A stretch of DNA of 64,000 bases from CG2-30-58-95 sp964618215 (lineage in GTDB: Bacteria; Chloroflexota; Anaerolineae; Anaerolineales; Villigracilaceae): contig CAZTZE010000017.1 of the NCBI GenBank assembly GCA_964618215.1, positions 8,645 to 72,644 of the forward strand. The letters run 5' to 3'. The notes under the pieces are model-generated. The model was not told where the DNA came from and made no database searches. It saw only the letters and a list, made by a program, of their open reading frames with translations. Position 1 is the first letter of the stretch. Every line of letters starts with the position of its first letter. The translations under genes were made by a program, and so were the position numbers. Shown here in pieces: positions 33,680-42,564 of this stretch.

Positions 33680-33742
33680 TGACTACAATTATAGCTATTA
33701 TACTGGTTATGTCAATCGTGTCAAAAAGGCGGTTTATACAGA

Positions 33743-34600
33743 TCACTCCTCGATCTTCATCTTCTTCTCCAGCCAACGCACGATGCTGGAGAGCAGCAGC
33801 GTCATCGAAAGGTACATGAAGGCGATTACGTTGAAAGTTTCCATCACGCGGAAAGTGGTCGCGCGGCGCAGGCGGCCCATCTGGGTCAGTTCCGGGACGG
33901 CCAGGACGGTTGCCAGCGAGGAGTCCTTCAGGCAGGCAATGAAGTCATTGCCCAGCGGCGGCAGCACGCGGCGGACGGCTTGCGGCAGGATGATGAAGCG
34001 CATCGCCTGGAAGTAATTCATGCCCAACGACTTGGCCGCCTCCATCTGCCCTTTGCTGATGGATTGGATGCCGGCGCGAAAGACTTCCGCCTCGTATGCG
34101 CCATAACCGAATCCGAGTGCGATAATAGCGCGTCCTTCCATGGATATAACGCGGATACTGAATGTGGCCAATGATTGAAAAAGAGCGATGTTCGGAAAGC
34201 TGGTTATCCCCCATACTCCAATTGCTTTGATCATTTCTACAAGAACGGGGACCAATGCGAAGGCAATGTAAAGCAACAAAACAACGAGAGGAATACCGCG
34301 CACAACCTCTACATACAAAGTTGACACATTGTAAAGAAAGACATTTTTAGAAACGCGCGCCAGCCCGGTAATAAGTCCAAGAACAGTTGCCAGCAGGAAC
34401 GAAAAAAGCGTAATGCGCAATGTGGACTTTACACCCAGGGTCAGGTAAATGAAAGTGTCGTTATAATTCTTTGAGGTTAAAATGAGAATAGATAATGCAA
34501 GACCGCTAAGTATAAGTACAATTGCCCACCAGGGCCATTTCGAGATATTAAAATCAATCGGAATTAGTCCACGCTGCCTTTGTTCAGTTTTAGATTGCAT
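33743..34600 (-). CDS. Polar amino-acid ABC transporter permease (HisM/GlnP type)
   Basis: 285 residues with five to six membrane segments. The family motif for ATPase contact is present in the late cytoplasmic loop (EAEVFRAGIQSISKGQMEAAKSLG, about 190-213). It lies 87 bases behind the substrate-binding lipoprotein gene. No ATP-binding subunit gene follows; the toxin-antitoxin module and a broken second 3' end are there instead. The window shows no ATPase that fits, so it may be encoded elsewhere or have been displaced. Confidence 0.92.
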   Translation of the reverse strand: MQSKTEQRQRGLIPIDFNISKWPWWAIVLILSGLALSILILTSKNYNDTFIYLTLGVKSTLRITLFSFLLATVLGLITGLARVSKNVFLYNVSTLYVEVVRGIPLVVLLLYIAFALVPVLVEMIKAIGVWGITSFPNIALFQSLATFSIRVISMEGRAIIALGFGYGAYEAEVFRAGIQSISKGQMEAAKSLGMNYFQAMRFIILPQAVRRVLPPLGNDFIACLKDSSLATVLAVPELTQMGRLRRATTFRVMETFNVIAFMYLSMTLLLSSIVRWLEKKMKIEE

Positions 34601-34687
34601 CTAAGTCTCCAGCATAAATGAAATTCAAGCAAGATGGGGGCTGAGGCCCCCATCTTGCAGGAGTGTCAGAAACGGCTTTTGAACGGG

Positions 34688-35512
34688 TTATTTATAGTCA
34701 AGCGCTCCAGGATCGGCAAGGCCCCACTTTTTATTCAATTGAGCCAGTGTGCCATCCGCCAGCATCGCGCGAAGAGCAGCGTTGATTGGATGAATCAGAT
34801 CGCTGCCTGGCGGATAGACAAAGGCCAGGAATTCGCCGGTCTCGAAAAAGGCAGCGATTTTGAATTTCCCAGGGTTTGCTTGCATAAAACCAAACCCAGC
34901 CACATCGTCAATGACAACGCCATCAATGTCGCCGGCGAGTAATGCCAGGGCGGGTGCGCCGAAATCCTCGAAGGCCACGATTTCCTTATCAGGGAAGAGT
35001 GATACCGCGGCATCATAGTTTGTGGTCTGGATTTGGGTGCCAACTTTCAGTTCCGCATTGGCCTTGAAATCATCCAGGGTGTGAGTTTCATCGGCCCGCA
35101 CTAACAACGATTGTGAGACTGGCGTATATGGGATCGAGAAATCTACACCCCAGGCGCGCAGCCGTTTGTACGTGATCCCATCCGCGGCCATATCATATTC
35201 ACCCGCGTTCATCGCTGGGAAGAGGCCATCCCAAGCGACTTCCTTGAATTCGGGTACGCAGTTGAGCCGCTTGCAGATTTCGTTGACGGTATCGTAATCC
35301 CAGCCGACACCTTTACCGGTGGCTTCATCAATGCTGTTGAAAGGTGGGTAGGCATTTTCTACGGCCACGGTAATGATGCGCCCCTTGAGATCGGTCATAC
35401 CGGCCGCGGCGGCGCCGCCTCCGGTTCCGCCAGTCGCCTTGGGGGCGCAGGCTACCAGCGCGAGGCTGGCAATTACCAACATGCTGATTATCAGGGTTAC
35501 TTTTTTCATCAC
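34688..35512 (-). CDS. Amino-acid ABC transporter substrate-binding lipoprotein
   Basis: 274 residues. A lipoprotein signal ends at ALVAC (Cys21), followed by a Gly-rich linker. The bacterial periplasmic binding fold type II is clear: ITVAVENAYPPFNSIDEATG, then FPAMNAGEYDMAADGIT, then KVGTQIQTTNYDA, typical of polar amino-acid or glutamine binders. An aaggagagaag site precedes the ATG. The permease gene follows. The 174-base gap upstream separates it from a divergent SCP2-like gene. Confidence 0.93.
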   Translation of the reverse strand: MMKKVTLIISMLVIASLALVACAPKATGGTGGGAAAAGMTDLKGRIITVAVENAYPPFNSIDEATGKGVGWDYDTVNEICKRLNCVPEFKEVAWDGLFPAMNAGEYDMAADGITYKRLRAWGVDFSIPYTPVSQSLLVRADETHTLDDFKANAELKVGTQIQTTNYDAAVSLFPDKEIVAFEDFGAPALALLAGDIDGVVIDDVAGFGFMQANPGKFKIAAFFETGEFLAFVYPPGSDLIHPINAALRAMLADGTLAQLNKKWGLADPGALDYK

Positions 35513-35686
35513 TTCTCTCCTTCTCTTTATCGAGTTGATTTAACGCCGCTTCTGACCTTGCAGGAATGACGCTTTCACCTAAGCATAGACGAAATTGTTC
35601 GTTTTTGCAAGGGGAAATCGGTACTAAACCCGGGCGATTGCGTCTATAATTGAAATGTTTCTACTTACGCATCAAGGAGACAGCAG

Positions 35687-36097
35687 ATGACCACTATATT
35701 CCCTTCACCCGAATGGCTCGAAAAACTGGATGAAAAATTGAACTCCGACGCCCAGTACGCCCGTATCGCCAGGAATTGGGAAGGCGATATGTGCGTCGTC
35801 ATCGAACCATCTGGCCCTCTCAAGGAGCAGATGTTCTATTATTTGGACTTGTGGCACGGTAAGTGTCGCAAGACAGCCGTCCTGAAAGATCTCTCTGAAG
35901 TCAAGCCAGCCTTTGTTCTAAAAGCTTCTTACGAAAATATCGCCCGCATCATGAAAGGCGAACTGGATCCGATGCAGGCGATGATGACCCGCAAATTGCA
36001 AGTTCAAGGCAGCATGGCCTATATGATGCGCAATGTACCCACCGTGCTGGATTTCGTCCGCTGCTGCCGCGCGATCACCGGCGAAATATTGAAGTAA
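35687..36097 (+). CDS. SCP2 sterol-binding-like protein, 136 aa
   Basis: A soluble protein of the SCP2/sterol-carrier-like fold. ARNWEGDMCVVIEP, LWHGKC, then AFVLKASYENIARIMKGELDPMQAMMTRKLQVQG fits the SCP2 pattern, in which the last strand and helix frame a lipid pocket. An aaggagacagcag site precedes the ATG. A tataat-like box lies near 35645. It is 12 bases ahead of the AOR gene, so co-transcription is likely. A lipid or acyl ligand is plausible but unproven. Confidence 0.8.
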   Translation: MTTIFPSPEWLEKLDEKLNSDAQYARIARNWEGDMCVVIEPSGPLKEQMFYYLDLWHGKCRKTAVLKDLSEVKPAFVLKASYENIARIMKGELDPMQAMMTRKLQVQGSMAYMMRNVPTVLDFVRCCRAITGEILK

Positions 36098-36109
36098 ACA
36101 GGAAAAACC

Positions 36110-37924
36110 ATGCAACCTATCGCGACCATCAATCTCACCACGCGTGAGACGGGTCAATTCAGCGTTCCCGCTGAGTGGGAACGCGATTACCTGGGCGGCG
36201 CATCATTGGCAGCGCGCTTGCTGTACACCTCCCTGACCCGCGTCCTGGATCCGTTATCTCCGCAGTCCCCGCTTCTTTTCCTGACCGGCCCGCTGACCGG
36301 CACGGCAGGGCCCGCCGTGGGGCGTTTCGTCGTCTGTGGAAAATCGCCTGCCACCGGATTGTGGGCTGAATCCAACTGCGGCGGATTTTGGGGCCCGGAG
36401 CTGCGTTTTACCGGTTTCGACGGCCTGTGGATCACGGGGAAAGCCGAGGGGCCGGTCTACCTCTGGATAAACGAGGGCCGGCTCGAGGTCCGCGATGCGG
36501 CGCAAATCTGGGGATTGGACACCTATCAGGCGCAGGCCGTCCTCAAAAATGAATTAAACCGGCCATCCGCACGCGTCGCCGTGATTGGACCAGCGGGCGA
36601 GAACGGCGTCCTGTTTGCCGGTATCTTTTGCGATCACGGGCGCACCGCCGGGCGCACCGGCCTGGGCGCGGTGATGGGCGCGAAAAATCTCAAGGCGATT
36701 GCGGTGAAGGGCAGCGGCAAAGTCCCGCTGGCTGATGCAGAAAAATATACCCCGCTGCGTTTGGCGGCCAATCGCGCCCTGAAGGCCGATAATATGTCCA
36801 AGGTGTTTCACGATCTCGGCACGGCCGGGGCAGCGAATTTTGCCGAATATCTCGGCGCGCTGCCGGCGAAATATTATCACGCCGGCACATTTCCAAATGT
36901 GGACAAGATATCCGGCTCGAGCATGGCCGAGACCATCCTGACCGGCACGAGCGCCTGTCATGCCTGTGTGATTGCCTGCGGGCGCGTGGTTCGTCTCGAA
37001 GACGGTGAGAAGCGCAAAGGGCCGGAATACGAGACGATTGTTGGCTTTGGCCCAAACCTGCTGAATGACGATCTGCCTGCCATTGTCCGGCTGGGTGAAA
37101 TCTGTGACCGTTACGGCATGGATACCATCAGCGCCAGCAACATGCTTGGGCTGGCGTTTTACCTTTACGAGAAAGGCGTTATTACCGAGAAGGATACCGG
37201 CTTCCCGCTGCGCTGGGGCGATGTGGCCGCGGCAGAAAAATTGCTCCATCTGACCGCCCATCGCGAAGGCTTCGGCGCGTACCTGGCGCAGGGTTCACGG
37301 CGCTTTGGGGCGCATTTCGGCGCAGAAGATGAAGCGGTGCAGGTCAACGGGCTGGAAGTGGCTTATCACGACCCGCGCGGCGTTTCCGGAATGGCGTTGG
37401 TCTATGCCACTGGTCCGCGCGGCGCGTGCCATAATAAATCGGATTATTTTTTCGTGGACTGGGGTCAGGCGGAGGCCAGCCTTGGCCTCGAATATTTCGA
37501 TAGACAGGCCGGCGCGGAGAAGGCCGCCAACGTGGCCCGCCATCAGGACTGGCGCGCCGTCTGTGATGCGCTGGTGTTGTGCCTGTTCTCCAACATTCCA
37601 GTGGAAATGGTGGTGGATTTGACCAATGCCGCCACCGGCTCGAACCGGACAAGCGAAGATTTGCTGCTTGCCGGTGAGCGCGCCTGGAATCTCAAGCGGG
37701 CGATCAATAATCGCCTCGGTCTAACGCGCGCCAATGACAGACTTCCCAAAGCCCTGCTCGAACCGCTCTCCGAAGGCGGCGCGGCAGGATATGTTCCTCC
37801 TCTCGTGGAGATGCTCGAAGCCTACTACGCCGTTCGCGGCTGGGACCCTGGGACGGGGCGGCCGTCAAAAGAGACATTGCTTGCCCTCGGTCTGGATGAC
37901 ATTGCTGATGATTTGTGGAAGTGA
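36110..37924 (+). CDS. Tungsten-dependent aldehyde:ferredoxin oxidoreductase
   Basis: 604 residues of the AOR family, which oxidise aldehydes to acids with ferredoxin via a tungsten bis-pterin and one 4Fe-4S cluster. The family N terminus (YLGGASLAARLLY), the FVVCGKSPATGLWAESNCGG stretch and GRTAGRTGLGAVMGAKNLKA are clear. The cluster ligands are CHACVIAC (Cys283, 286, 290) with a late Cys in LCLFSN. Substrate is unknown. The window also encodes a tungstate-type transporter (41.9-44.1 kb) and MogA, which would supply the cofactor. Confidence 0.93.
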   Translation: MQPIATINLTTRETGQFSVPAEWERDYLGGASLAARLLYTSLTRVLDPLSPQSPLLFLTGPLTGTAGPAVGRFVVCGKSPATGLWAESNCGGFWGPELRFTGFDGLWITGKAEGPVYLWINEGRLEVRDAAQIWGLDTYQAQAVLKNELNRPSARVAVIGPAGENGVLFAGIFCDHGRTAGRTGLGAVMGAKNLKAIAVKGSGKVPLADAEKYTPLRLAANRALKADNMSKVFHDLGTAGAANFAEYLGALPAKYYHAGTFPNVDKISGSSMAETILTGTSACHACVIACGRVVRLEDGEKRKGPEYETIVGFGPNLLNDDLPAIVRLGEICDRYGMDTISASNMLGLAFYLYEKGVITEKDTGFPLRWGDVAAAEKLLHLTAHREGFGAYLAQGSRRFGAHFGAEDEAVQVNGLEVAYHDPRGVSGMALVYATGPRGACHNKSDYFFVDWGQAEASLGLEYFDRQAGAEKAANVARHQDWRAVCDALVLCLFSNIPVEMVVDLTNAATGSNRTSEDLLLAGERAWNLKRAINNRLGLTRANDRLPKALLEPLSEGGAAGYVPPLVEMLEAYYAVRGWDPGTGRPSKETLLALGLDDIADDLWK

Positions 37925-37929
37925 TACGG

Positions 37930-37955
37930 TATGGCGGGTTTCGCAACCCGCCATA
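37930..37955. repeat. Small palindrome behind the AOR gene
   Basis: Arms tatggcgggtt/aacccgccata with a tcgc loop, five bases behind the AOR stop. It follows the same design as the hairpin at 5550-5571 and could also act as a weak terminator. Confidence 0.6.
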
Positions 37956-37992
37956 CAAATTCGGTAGAATGGCAATACTGCAAAACTCACTT

Positions 37993-38080
37993 TGTCACCC
38001 TGAGGGAGCGTTCTTCAGCGACCGAAGGGTCTCCCGTTGTGGAGGGGATTCTTCGGGCAAAGTACGCCCTCAGAATGACA
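37993..38080. repeat. REP-like dispersed repeat, copy 2
   Basis: Same ends and internal blocks as the copies at 19998 and 63813 (tgtcaccctgag at one end, ctcagaatgaca at the other, with cgaagggtctc and gattcttcgggcaaag inside). Complementary ends suggest a stem-loop. Confidence 0.82.
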
Positions 38081-38168
38081 AGGAAGGGGCGGGTCTCCCG
38101 CCAAGGTTTTCACCCTCGAGTGACTTTTGCGGTATTGCGTAAAATGATAAAAATGTGGAGGTACTTGC

Positions 38169-39803
38169 ATGAAACTTGTTACTGTCCCTGAAATGCGCGC
38201 GATCGAGCAGGAAGCTGACGCCAGTGGTTTGACCTACGCGCGGATGATGGAAAACGCCGGACGCGGCCTGGCCAAAGAAATATTGCGCCTTGCGTATAGT
38301 CACAATGACGAAGATATGCAAGCCCTCGGGCTGGTTGGCCCGGGAAATAATGGCGGGGATACGCTGGTCGCGCTGACGCATTTAGCCGAGAAGGGTTGGC
38401 AGGCGCGCGCCTATCTGATCCAGCGAAAAGGGGAGGCTGATCCTCTCGTCGAGCGGCTGAGGCAAGCGGATGGCGAGATTGTCATTTCCGAGAAGGATGA
38501 AGGCTTTGAACAGCTCAAAGCTTTCATTGGCGCCGCCGACGTGGTTCTGGATGGCATCCTGGGAACTGGCTTCAAATTGCCCTTAAAAGCTGAAATCGCG
38601 TCAGTGATGACCGCCGTGAAGGACGCCAGCGCTGAATTGGATTGGCCGCCTTACGTTATCGCAGTTGATTGTCCCTCCGGGGTGGATTGTGATACGGGGG
38701 AAGCCAGCGCAGCTTGCATCCCGGCGGATGCCACACTGACGATGGCGGCTGTCAAGCAGGGTCTGTTGAAAACCCCGGCTTTCGACCTGCTAGGTGAGAT
38801 TCATGTGGTGGATATCGGTCTGTCAGAGGATCTGCCTTCCTGGAAAGCGGTACGGAACCAAGTCGCGGACGAAGATCTGGTCGCATCAATTTTGCCGCCG
38901 CGGCCCTCGGATTCTCACAAAGGGACTTTCGGGACCGCCTTTATCGTCGCAGGATCAATCAACTACACCGGCGCGGTATTATTGGCCGGCAAGGCTGCCT
39001 ACCGGATCGGGGCCGGGCTGGTGACCTTGGCTGTTCCTGCACCTTTGCATGGCGCGCTGGCTGGACATTTTCCCGAAGCGACCTGGCTGTTGCTGCCGCA
39101 TGAAATGGGAGTCGTCGCAGCCGCTGCGGTGGATGTGCTGGCAAAGGAACTCGAGCGCGCCAGCGCGCTTTTGATCGGCCCGGGCTTCGGATTGGAAAAT
39201 ACCACCAAGGAATTTTTGGAAAACCTTCTGCGGGGAGCAACCCTCTCAACGAATGCCCACGGGCGGATGGGATTCATCCCCAGTCAAACGGGAAAACCGG
39301 AAAAGAAGCTATTGACATTACCGCCGCTTGTGATTGATGCTGACGGGCTAAAACTGTTGGCGAAAATCCCGGATTGGCCGAATTTACTCCCCCAACCGGC
39401 TGTGTTGACGCCGCATCCGGGTGAAATGGCGGCGTTGACTGGTTTATTGAAAGAAGAAATTCAAAAAGACCGGCGAGCCATTGGATTACGCTTTGCTCAA
39501 GAATGGGGCCACGTGGTCGTTCTGAAAGGCGCCTTTACCGTCGTCGCCTCACCGGATGGGCGCACGACAACCATCCCGGTGGCTACATCCGCTTTGGCGC
39601 ACGCGGGGACGGGCGATGTGCTGGCAGGCTTGATCGTCGGCTTGCGCGCCCAAGGGGTCGAGGCGTATCCGGCAGCGGTGGCCGGGGCGTGGGTTCATGC
39701 CCAGGCGGGTTTGTATGCTGCCGAGGTCCTGGGGAACACCGCTTCAGTTTTGGCTGGAGATGTGTTGGAATCCGTGAGTGATGTTTTGGCAGAATTGGCG
39801 TAA
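38169..39803 (+). CDS. nnr: Bifunctional NAD(P)HX epimerase/dehydratase
   Basis: Repairs hydrated NAD(P)H. Residues 1-220 are the YjeF_N epimerase domain (MMENAGRGLA, then GPGNNGGDTLVAL and VDCPSGVDCDTGE). Residues about 230-544 are the ADP/ATP-dependent dehydratase, a ribokinase-like fold (HKGTFGTAFIVAGS near 250, LTPHPGEMAAL, and the catalytic HAGTGDVLAGLI near 478). The total of 544 fits the fused form. An atgtggaggtacttgc site precedes the ATG. A 240-base repeat-filled gap separates it from the AOR gene. Confidence 0.95.
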   Translation: MKLVTVPEMRAIEQEADASGLTYARMMENAGRGLAKEILRLAYSHNDEDMQALGLVGPGNNGGDTLVALTHLAEKGWQARAYLIQRKGEADPLVERLRQADGEIVISEKDEGFEQLKAFIGAADVVLDGILGTGFKLPLKAEIASVMTAVKDASAELDWPPYVIAVDCPSGVDCDTGEASAACIPADATLTMAAVKQGLLKTPAFDLLGEIHVVDIGLSEDLPSWKAVRNQVADEDLVASILPPRPSDSHKGTFGTAFIVAGSINYTGAVLLAGKAAYRIGAGLVTLAVPAPLHGALAGHFPEATWLLLPHEMGVVAAAAVDVLAKELERASALLIGPGFGLENTTKEFLENLLRGATLSTNAHGRMGFIPSQTGKPEKKLLTLPPLVIDADGLKLLAKIPDWPNLLPQPAVLTPHPGEMAALTGLLKEEIQKDRRAIGLRFAQEWGHVVVLKGAFTVVASPDGRTTTIPVATSALAHAGTGDVLAGLIVGLRAQGVEAYPAAVAGAWVHAQAGLYAAEVLGNTASVLAGDVLESVSDVLAELA

Positions 39804-39823
39804 AACGTAAAACGCAATGATCA

Positions 39824-39860
39824 AAAAAAAGGAGTCCGCGTCTTCTGGACTCCTTTTTGC
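39824..39860. terminator. Bidirectional rho-independent terminator
   Basis: The stem aaaaaggagtcc/ggactccttttt serves both the rightward nnr gene and the leftward SPFH gene. The flanks (acgtaaaacgcaatga and gcgttttacgcattacg) extend the palindrome. Confidence 0.88.
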
Positions 39861-39886
39861 GTTTTACGCATTACGTTTTACTTGCT

Positions 39887-40951
39887 TTAGCTTTTCAAAA
39901 ACTCCTCCAGCGCTTCCTTGCTGATGCGGTAGGCGTTGCCCAGTTTCTTTGCCTTCAGTGAGCCGGCATTGATGGCTGCGATGACATCTTCCTCAGAAAC
40001 CCGCAGCACCTGCGCCGCCTCGGAGGGCGTCATCACGGCCGGCATACCACCGCCGGAGGGCGCGCCGCTGGAGGGTGGTTGCTGTTGCTGCTGGCCGGAT
40101 TGAAAACCGCCCTGCAGGGCCTGGCCCATCAAGTTGCCAATGCCCATTCCCGCGCCGATGCCGGCCGTCAGACCTGCGCCGCCGCTGGGATTCTGAGCGG
40201 CGTCGCGCATGGCGTCCGCGGCCTGCAGTTGGGTGTAGGTCGCCATGTCGAGCATGCCCATCGCCCGCAGTTCCTCAGCGGATTTCTCGGAGGGTTTTAG
40301 ATTGCCAATGATGAAGCGTTTTAAAGTCAGACCCAGGGCATTAAACTCCTCCTCGGCCAGCGACTGGATGAAACCGCCCAGTTCAATGGTCTTGGCGAGC
40401 AGTTCTGGAACGGCCATCTTGGCGCCCCATTCGTTGAGTGTATCCTGCAATTTGGAAAGCAGGGCAATGCGCAAGCGTTCTTCGATGGCGTCAACCGTGA
40501 ACGAGGCTTTCTTGCCCACAACTTGGATGATCAGTTGTTGGGGATCCTTGACTTCAAAACCGTACGAGCCATATCCCTGCAGGAGCGCCACACCCAAACC
40601 CATCCCCGGGTTGCGCACCAGGATTGGTTGGGAAGTGCCCCATTTGCGGTTGGCGAATTCCTTCATCGAGACGAAGTAGACTTCCGCCGGGAAGGCTGTC
40701 TTGCCTCCAGTCAAAAGGTCCTGGGCTTTCTCGGTCAAGAGGGGAATGTTAGCCGTAGCGATGATGTGCCGTCCAGGGCCGAACTTATCCAACGCCAAAC
40801 CGTCGCGGAAGAAGACCGCTGCCTGCCCGTCACGGACGATGACGTTGGAGCCGAGGCGGTATTCGCCAGCCGTTGAATTGTCCGGGAAGCGATGGACGAT
40901 TTCACTTTCCATCTCGTTGGGGTATTCGATAATATCGAAAATGCGTGCCAT
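39887..40951 (-). CDS. SPFH-domain protein fused to an excisionase-like HTH
   Basis: 354 residues. The first 220 belong to the SPFH/virion-core-like group (MARIFDIIEYPNEMESEIVHRFP, then GPGRHIIATANIPLL and a long amphipathic helix about 150-240). A Gly/Gln-rich linker (GGFQSGQQQQQPPS) joins a C-terminal MerR/excisionase-type helix-turn-helix: TPSEAAQVLRVSEEDVIAAI, then LKAKKLGNAYRISKEALEEF. So a membrane-scaffold-type domain carries a DNA-binding-type module, although such modules can also bind proteins. A gagagacaact stretch precedes the ATG. Confidence 0.85.
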   Translation of the reverse strand: MARIFDIIEYPNEMESEIVHRFPDNSTAGEYRLGSNVIVRDGQAAVFFRDGLALDKFGPGRHIIATANIPLLTEKAQDLLTGGKTAFPAEVYFVSMKEFANRKWGTSQPILVRNPGMGLGVALLQGYGSYGFEVKDPQQLIIQVVGKKASFTVDAIEERLRIALLSKLQDTLNEWGAKMAVPELLAKTIELGGFIQSLAEEEFNALGLTLKRFIIGNLKPSEKSAEELRAMGMLDMATYTQLQAADAMRDAAQNPSGGAGLTAGIGAGMGIGNLMGQALQGGFQSGQQQQQPPSSGAPSGGGMPAVMTPSEAAQVLRVSEEDVIAAINAGSLKAKKLGNAYRISKEALEEFLKS

Positions 40952-41060
40952 AGTTGTCTCTCCTTTTTGATCGAATCAACAGCTTGATTATAGCCTATCG
41001 AATATTTTGATACAAGTGTTTTATCCAGATTAATCTACGCTGCCGTACCGAAAAAGTTCT

Positions 41061-41103
41061 ATGCAATTTGACAGTCACTTCCGAAGTGACTGTCAGATTG
41101 CAT
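41061..41103. repeat. Long hairpin behind xdhC
   Basis: Arms atgcaatttgacagtcactt and its complement with a small mismatch (the inner 13 bases tgacagtcacttc are a perfect match) lie one base behind the xdhC stop. No T-tract follows on the minus strand, but it may stabilise the transcript end. Confidence 0.65.
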
Positions 41104-41104
41104 T

Positions 41105-41902
41105 TCATTTTGGCTCCTTCATCTGCTTGCCCGACCCGCCGCCGCGCACCATCAAAACCTCCGCCAGGATGCTGACGGCGATCTCCTCCGGCGTCTCGGC
41201 CCCGATCCCGATCCCGATCGGGGAGTGGACGGACGCCAGCTTCTCGTCTGGGACGCCCTGTTCGTTGAGCGCTTTGACCGTCAGCGACCAACGCCGCCGC
41301 GAGCCGATAACTCCAATGTATCCCGCCGCGCTATCCAAAAGAGCAGGGAGGCCGGGCACATCTACATCGTTGCCGCGCGTGGTCAGGACAAGATAGGTCT
41401 GTCGCGTGATGTTCAGATGCTGGGGCAGTTCAGCCATCGGGCAGGCGTAGAATTCATCCGCGTCGGGGTTGGCTTCCAGAGTGCAGAACTCGGGCCGGTC
41501 GTCCGAGACCGTGACGCGGAATCCCAGCCATTTGGCGAGATGGGCGACTGCCTTGCCGACATGTCCACCGCCGATGACGACAAGCATGGGAGGGGGTAAG
41601 ATAGGTTCCACAAAAACCTCCACTTGGCCGCCGCACACGCCCACGTCACCGCGCGCGGGGTCGGTCATATTGTATTCAAGGAGCCGCGGTTGGCCGTCGG
41701 TGATAGCCATCCAGGCCTCGTCCAGGACGCGGTGTTCCAATCCGCCCCCGCCGACGGAACCGATGAAGTTTCCATTTTTATAGACGAGCATCTTGCTCCC
41801 AACGTGCCGCGGCGTGGAGCCGCGGCTGGCGACGACTGTGCACAGCGCGGCTGGTTCGTTTTTAGTTTCTAGCTCAGTTAGGGCTTGAAAAATTGTTTTC
41901 AT
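41105..41902 (-). CDS. xdhC: XdhC/CoxI family molybdoenzyme maturation protein
   Basis: 265 residues. The N-terminal XdhC_CoxI part has CTVVASRGSTPRHVGSKMLV (about 20-39), and the C-terminal Rossmann part has VVIGGGHVGKAVAHLA (about 112-127) and LTTRGNDVDV. Proteins of this family bind and sulfurate the Mo cofactor for insertion in xanthine-dehydrogenase-type enzymes. It is three bases behind the ATPase gene of the tungstate-type transporter, and the hydroxylase gene lies upstream in the same direction. The functional link is strong. Confidence 0.92.
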   Translation of the reverse strand: MKTIFQALTELETKNEPAALCTVVASRGSTPRHVGSKMLVYKNGNFIGSVGGGGLEHRVLDEAWMAITDGQPRLLEYNMTDPARGDVGVCGGQVEVFVEPILPPPMLVVIGGGHVGKAVAHLAKWLGFRVTVSDDRPEFCTLEANPDADEFYACPMAELPQHLNITRQTYLVLTTRGNDVDVPGLPALLDSAAGYIGVIGSRRRWSLTVKALNEQGVPDEKLASVHSPIGIGIGAETPEEIAVSILAEVLMVRGGGSGKQMKEPK

Positions 41903-41904
41903 GT

Positions 41905-42564
41905 TTACCTTGGTTGGGATTCTACTCGACCCTGCGTCAGAATGACAGTGCGATGACCAAATGCGCTGGCTTCGACGGGGTCATGGGTGACGAAAATTGT
42001 GGTGGTGCGCATCTGTTCCAGGATGGATTTCAGCTCATTGAGCAGGCGGGAGCGGGTGGCGGCATCCAGCGAACGGAAAGGTTCATCCAACAGAAGCAGT
42101 TCAGGTCGGAGGGCCAGGACACGCGCCAGGTTGACGCGTTGCGCCTCGCCGCCCGAAAGTTTTCGCGCCGGGCGTTTACGCAGGTGGCCTATGTTCAGGT
42201 ATTCCAGCCATTCGTCCACGCGGCGGGCGGTCTCGGCGCGCGGCATGTGACGGAAGCGCAGTCCCAGGGTGATGTTTTCTTCCACACTCATATCCAGCAG
42301 TAGCGGGTCCTGAAAAACCAGGCCAATGCGGCGGCGATGGGAAAGGCTGTCCTGTTCTTCGAACGGCTGGCCGCGCAGAAGGATTTCACCTTTCTGGAAG
42401 GGGAGCAGGCGCGCCATGGTCAGCAGGAGGGTGGTCTTGCCGCAGCCGTTCGCTCCGCTCACGGCCAGGATTTCGGCTTCTTTGACGGTCAGATGGTCGA
42501 GGGTCAAGGCGGGCCGCCGGTCGCGTTCGACCAGGAGACCGCTTATTTCGAGAAAATCGGTCAT
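41905..42564 (-). CDS. tupC: ABC transporter ATP-binding protein, tungstate/molybdate type
   Basis: 219 residues with all ATPase motifs: Walker A SGANGCGKTTLL, a Q-loop (LVFQDPLLLDMSVEEN), signature LSGGEAQRVNLARVLAL, Walker B LLLLDEPFRSLD and the H-loop VTHD. It overlaps the permease gene by four bases and completes the tupA-tupB-tupC order. The specificity is inferred from the TupA-like binding protein. Confidence 0.9.
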   Translation of the reverse strand: MTDFLEISGLLVERDRRPALTLDHLTVKEAEILAVSGANGCGKTTLLLTMARLLPFQKGEILLRGQPFEEQDSLSHRRRIGLVFQDPLLLDMSVEENITLGLRFRHMPRAETARRVDEWLEYLNIGHLRKRPARKLSGGEAQRVNLARVLALRPELLLLDEPFRSLDAATRSRLLNELKSILEQMRTTTIFVTHDPVEASAFGHRTVILTQGRVESQPR

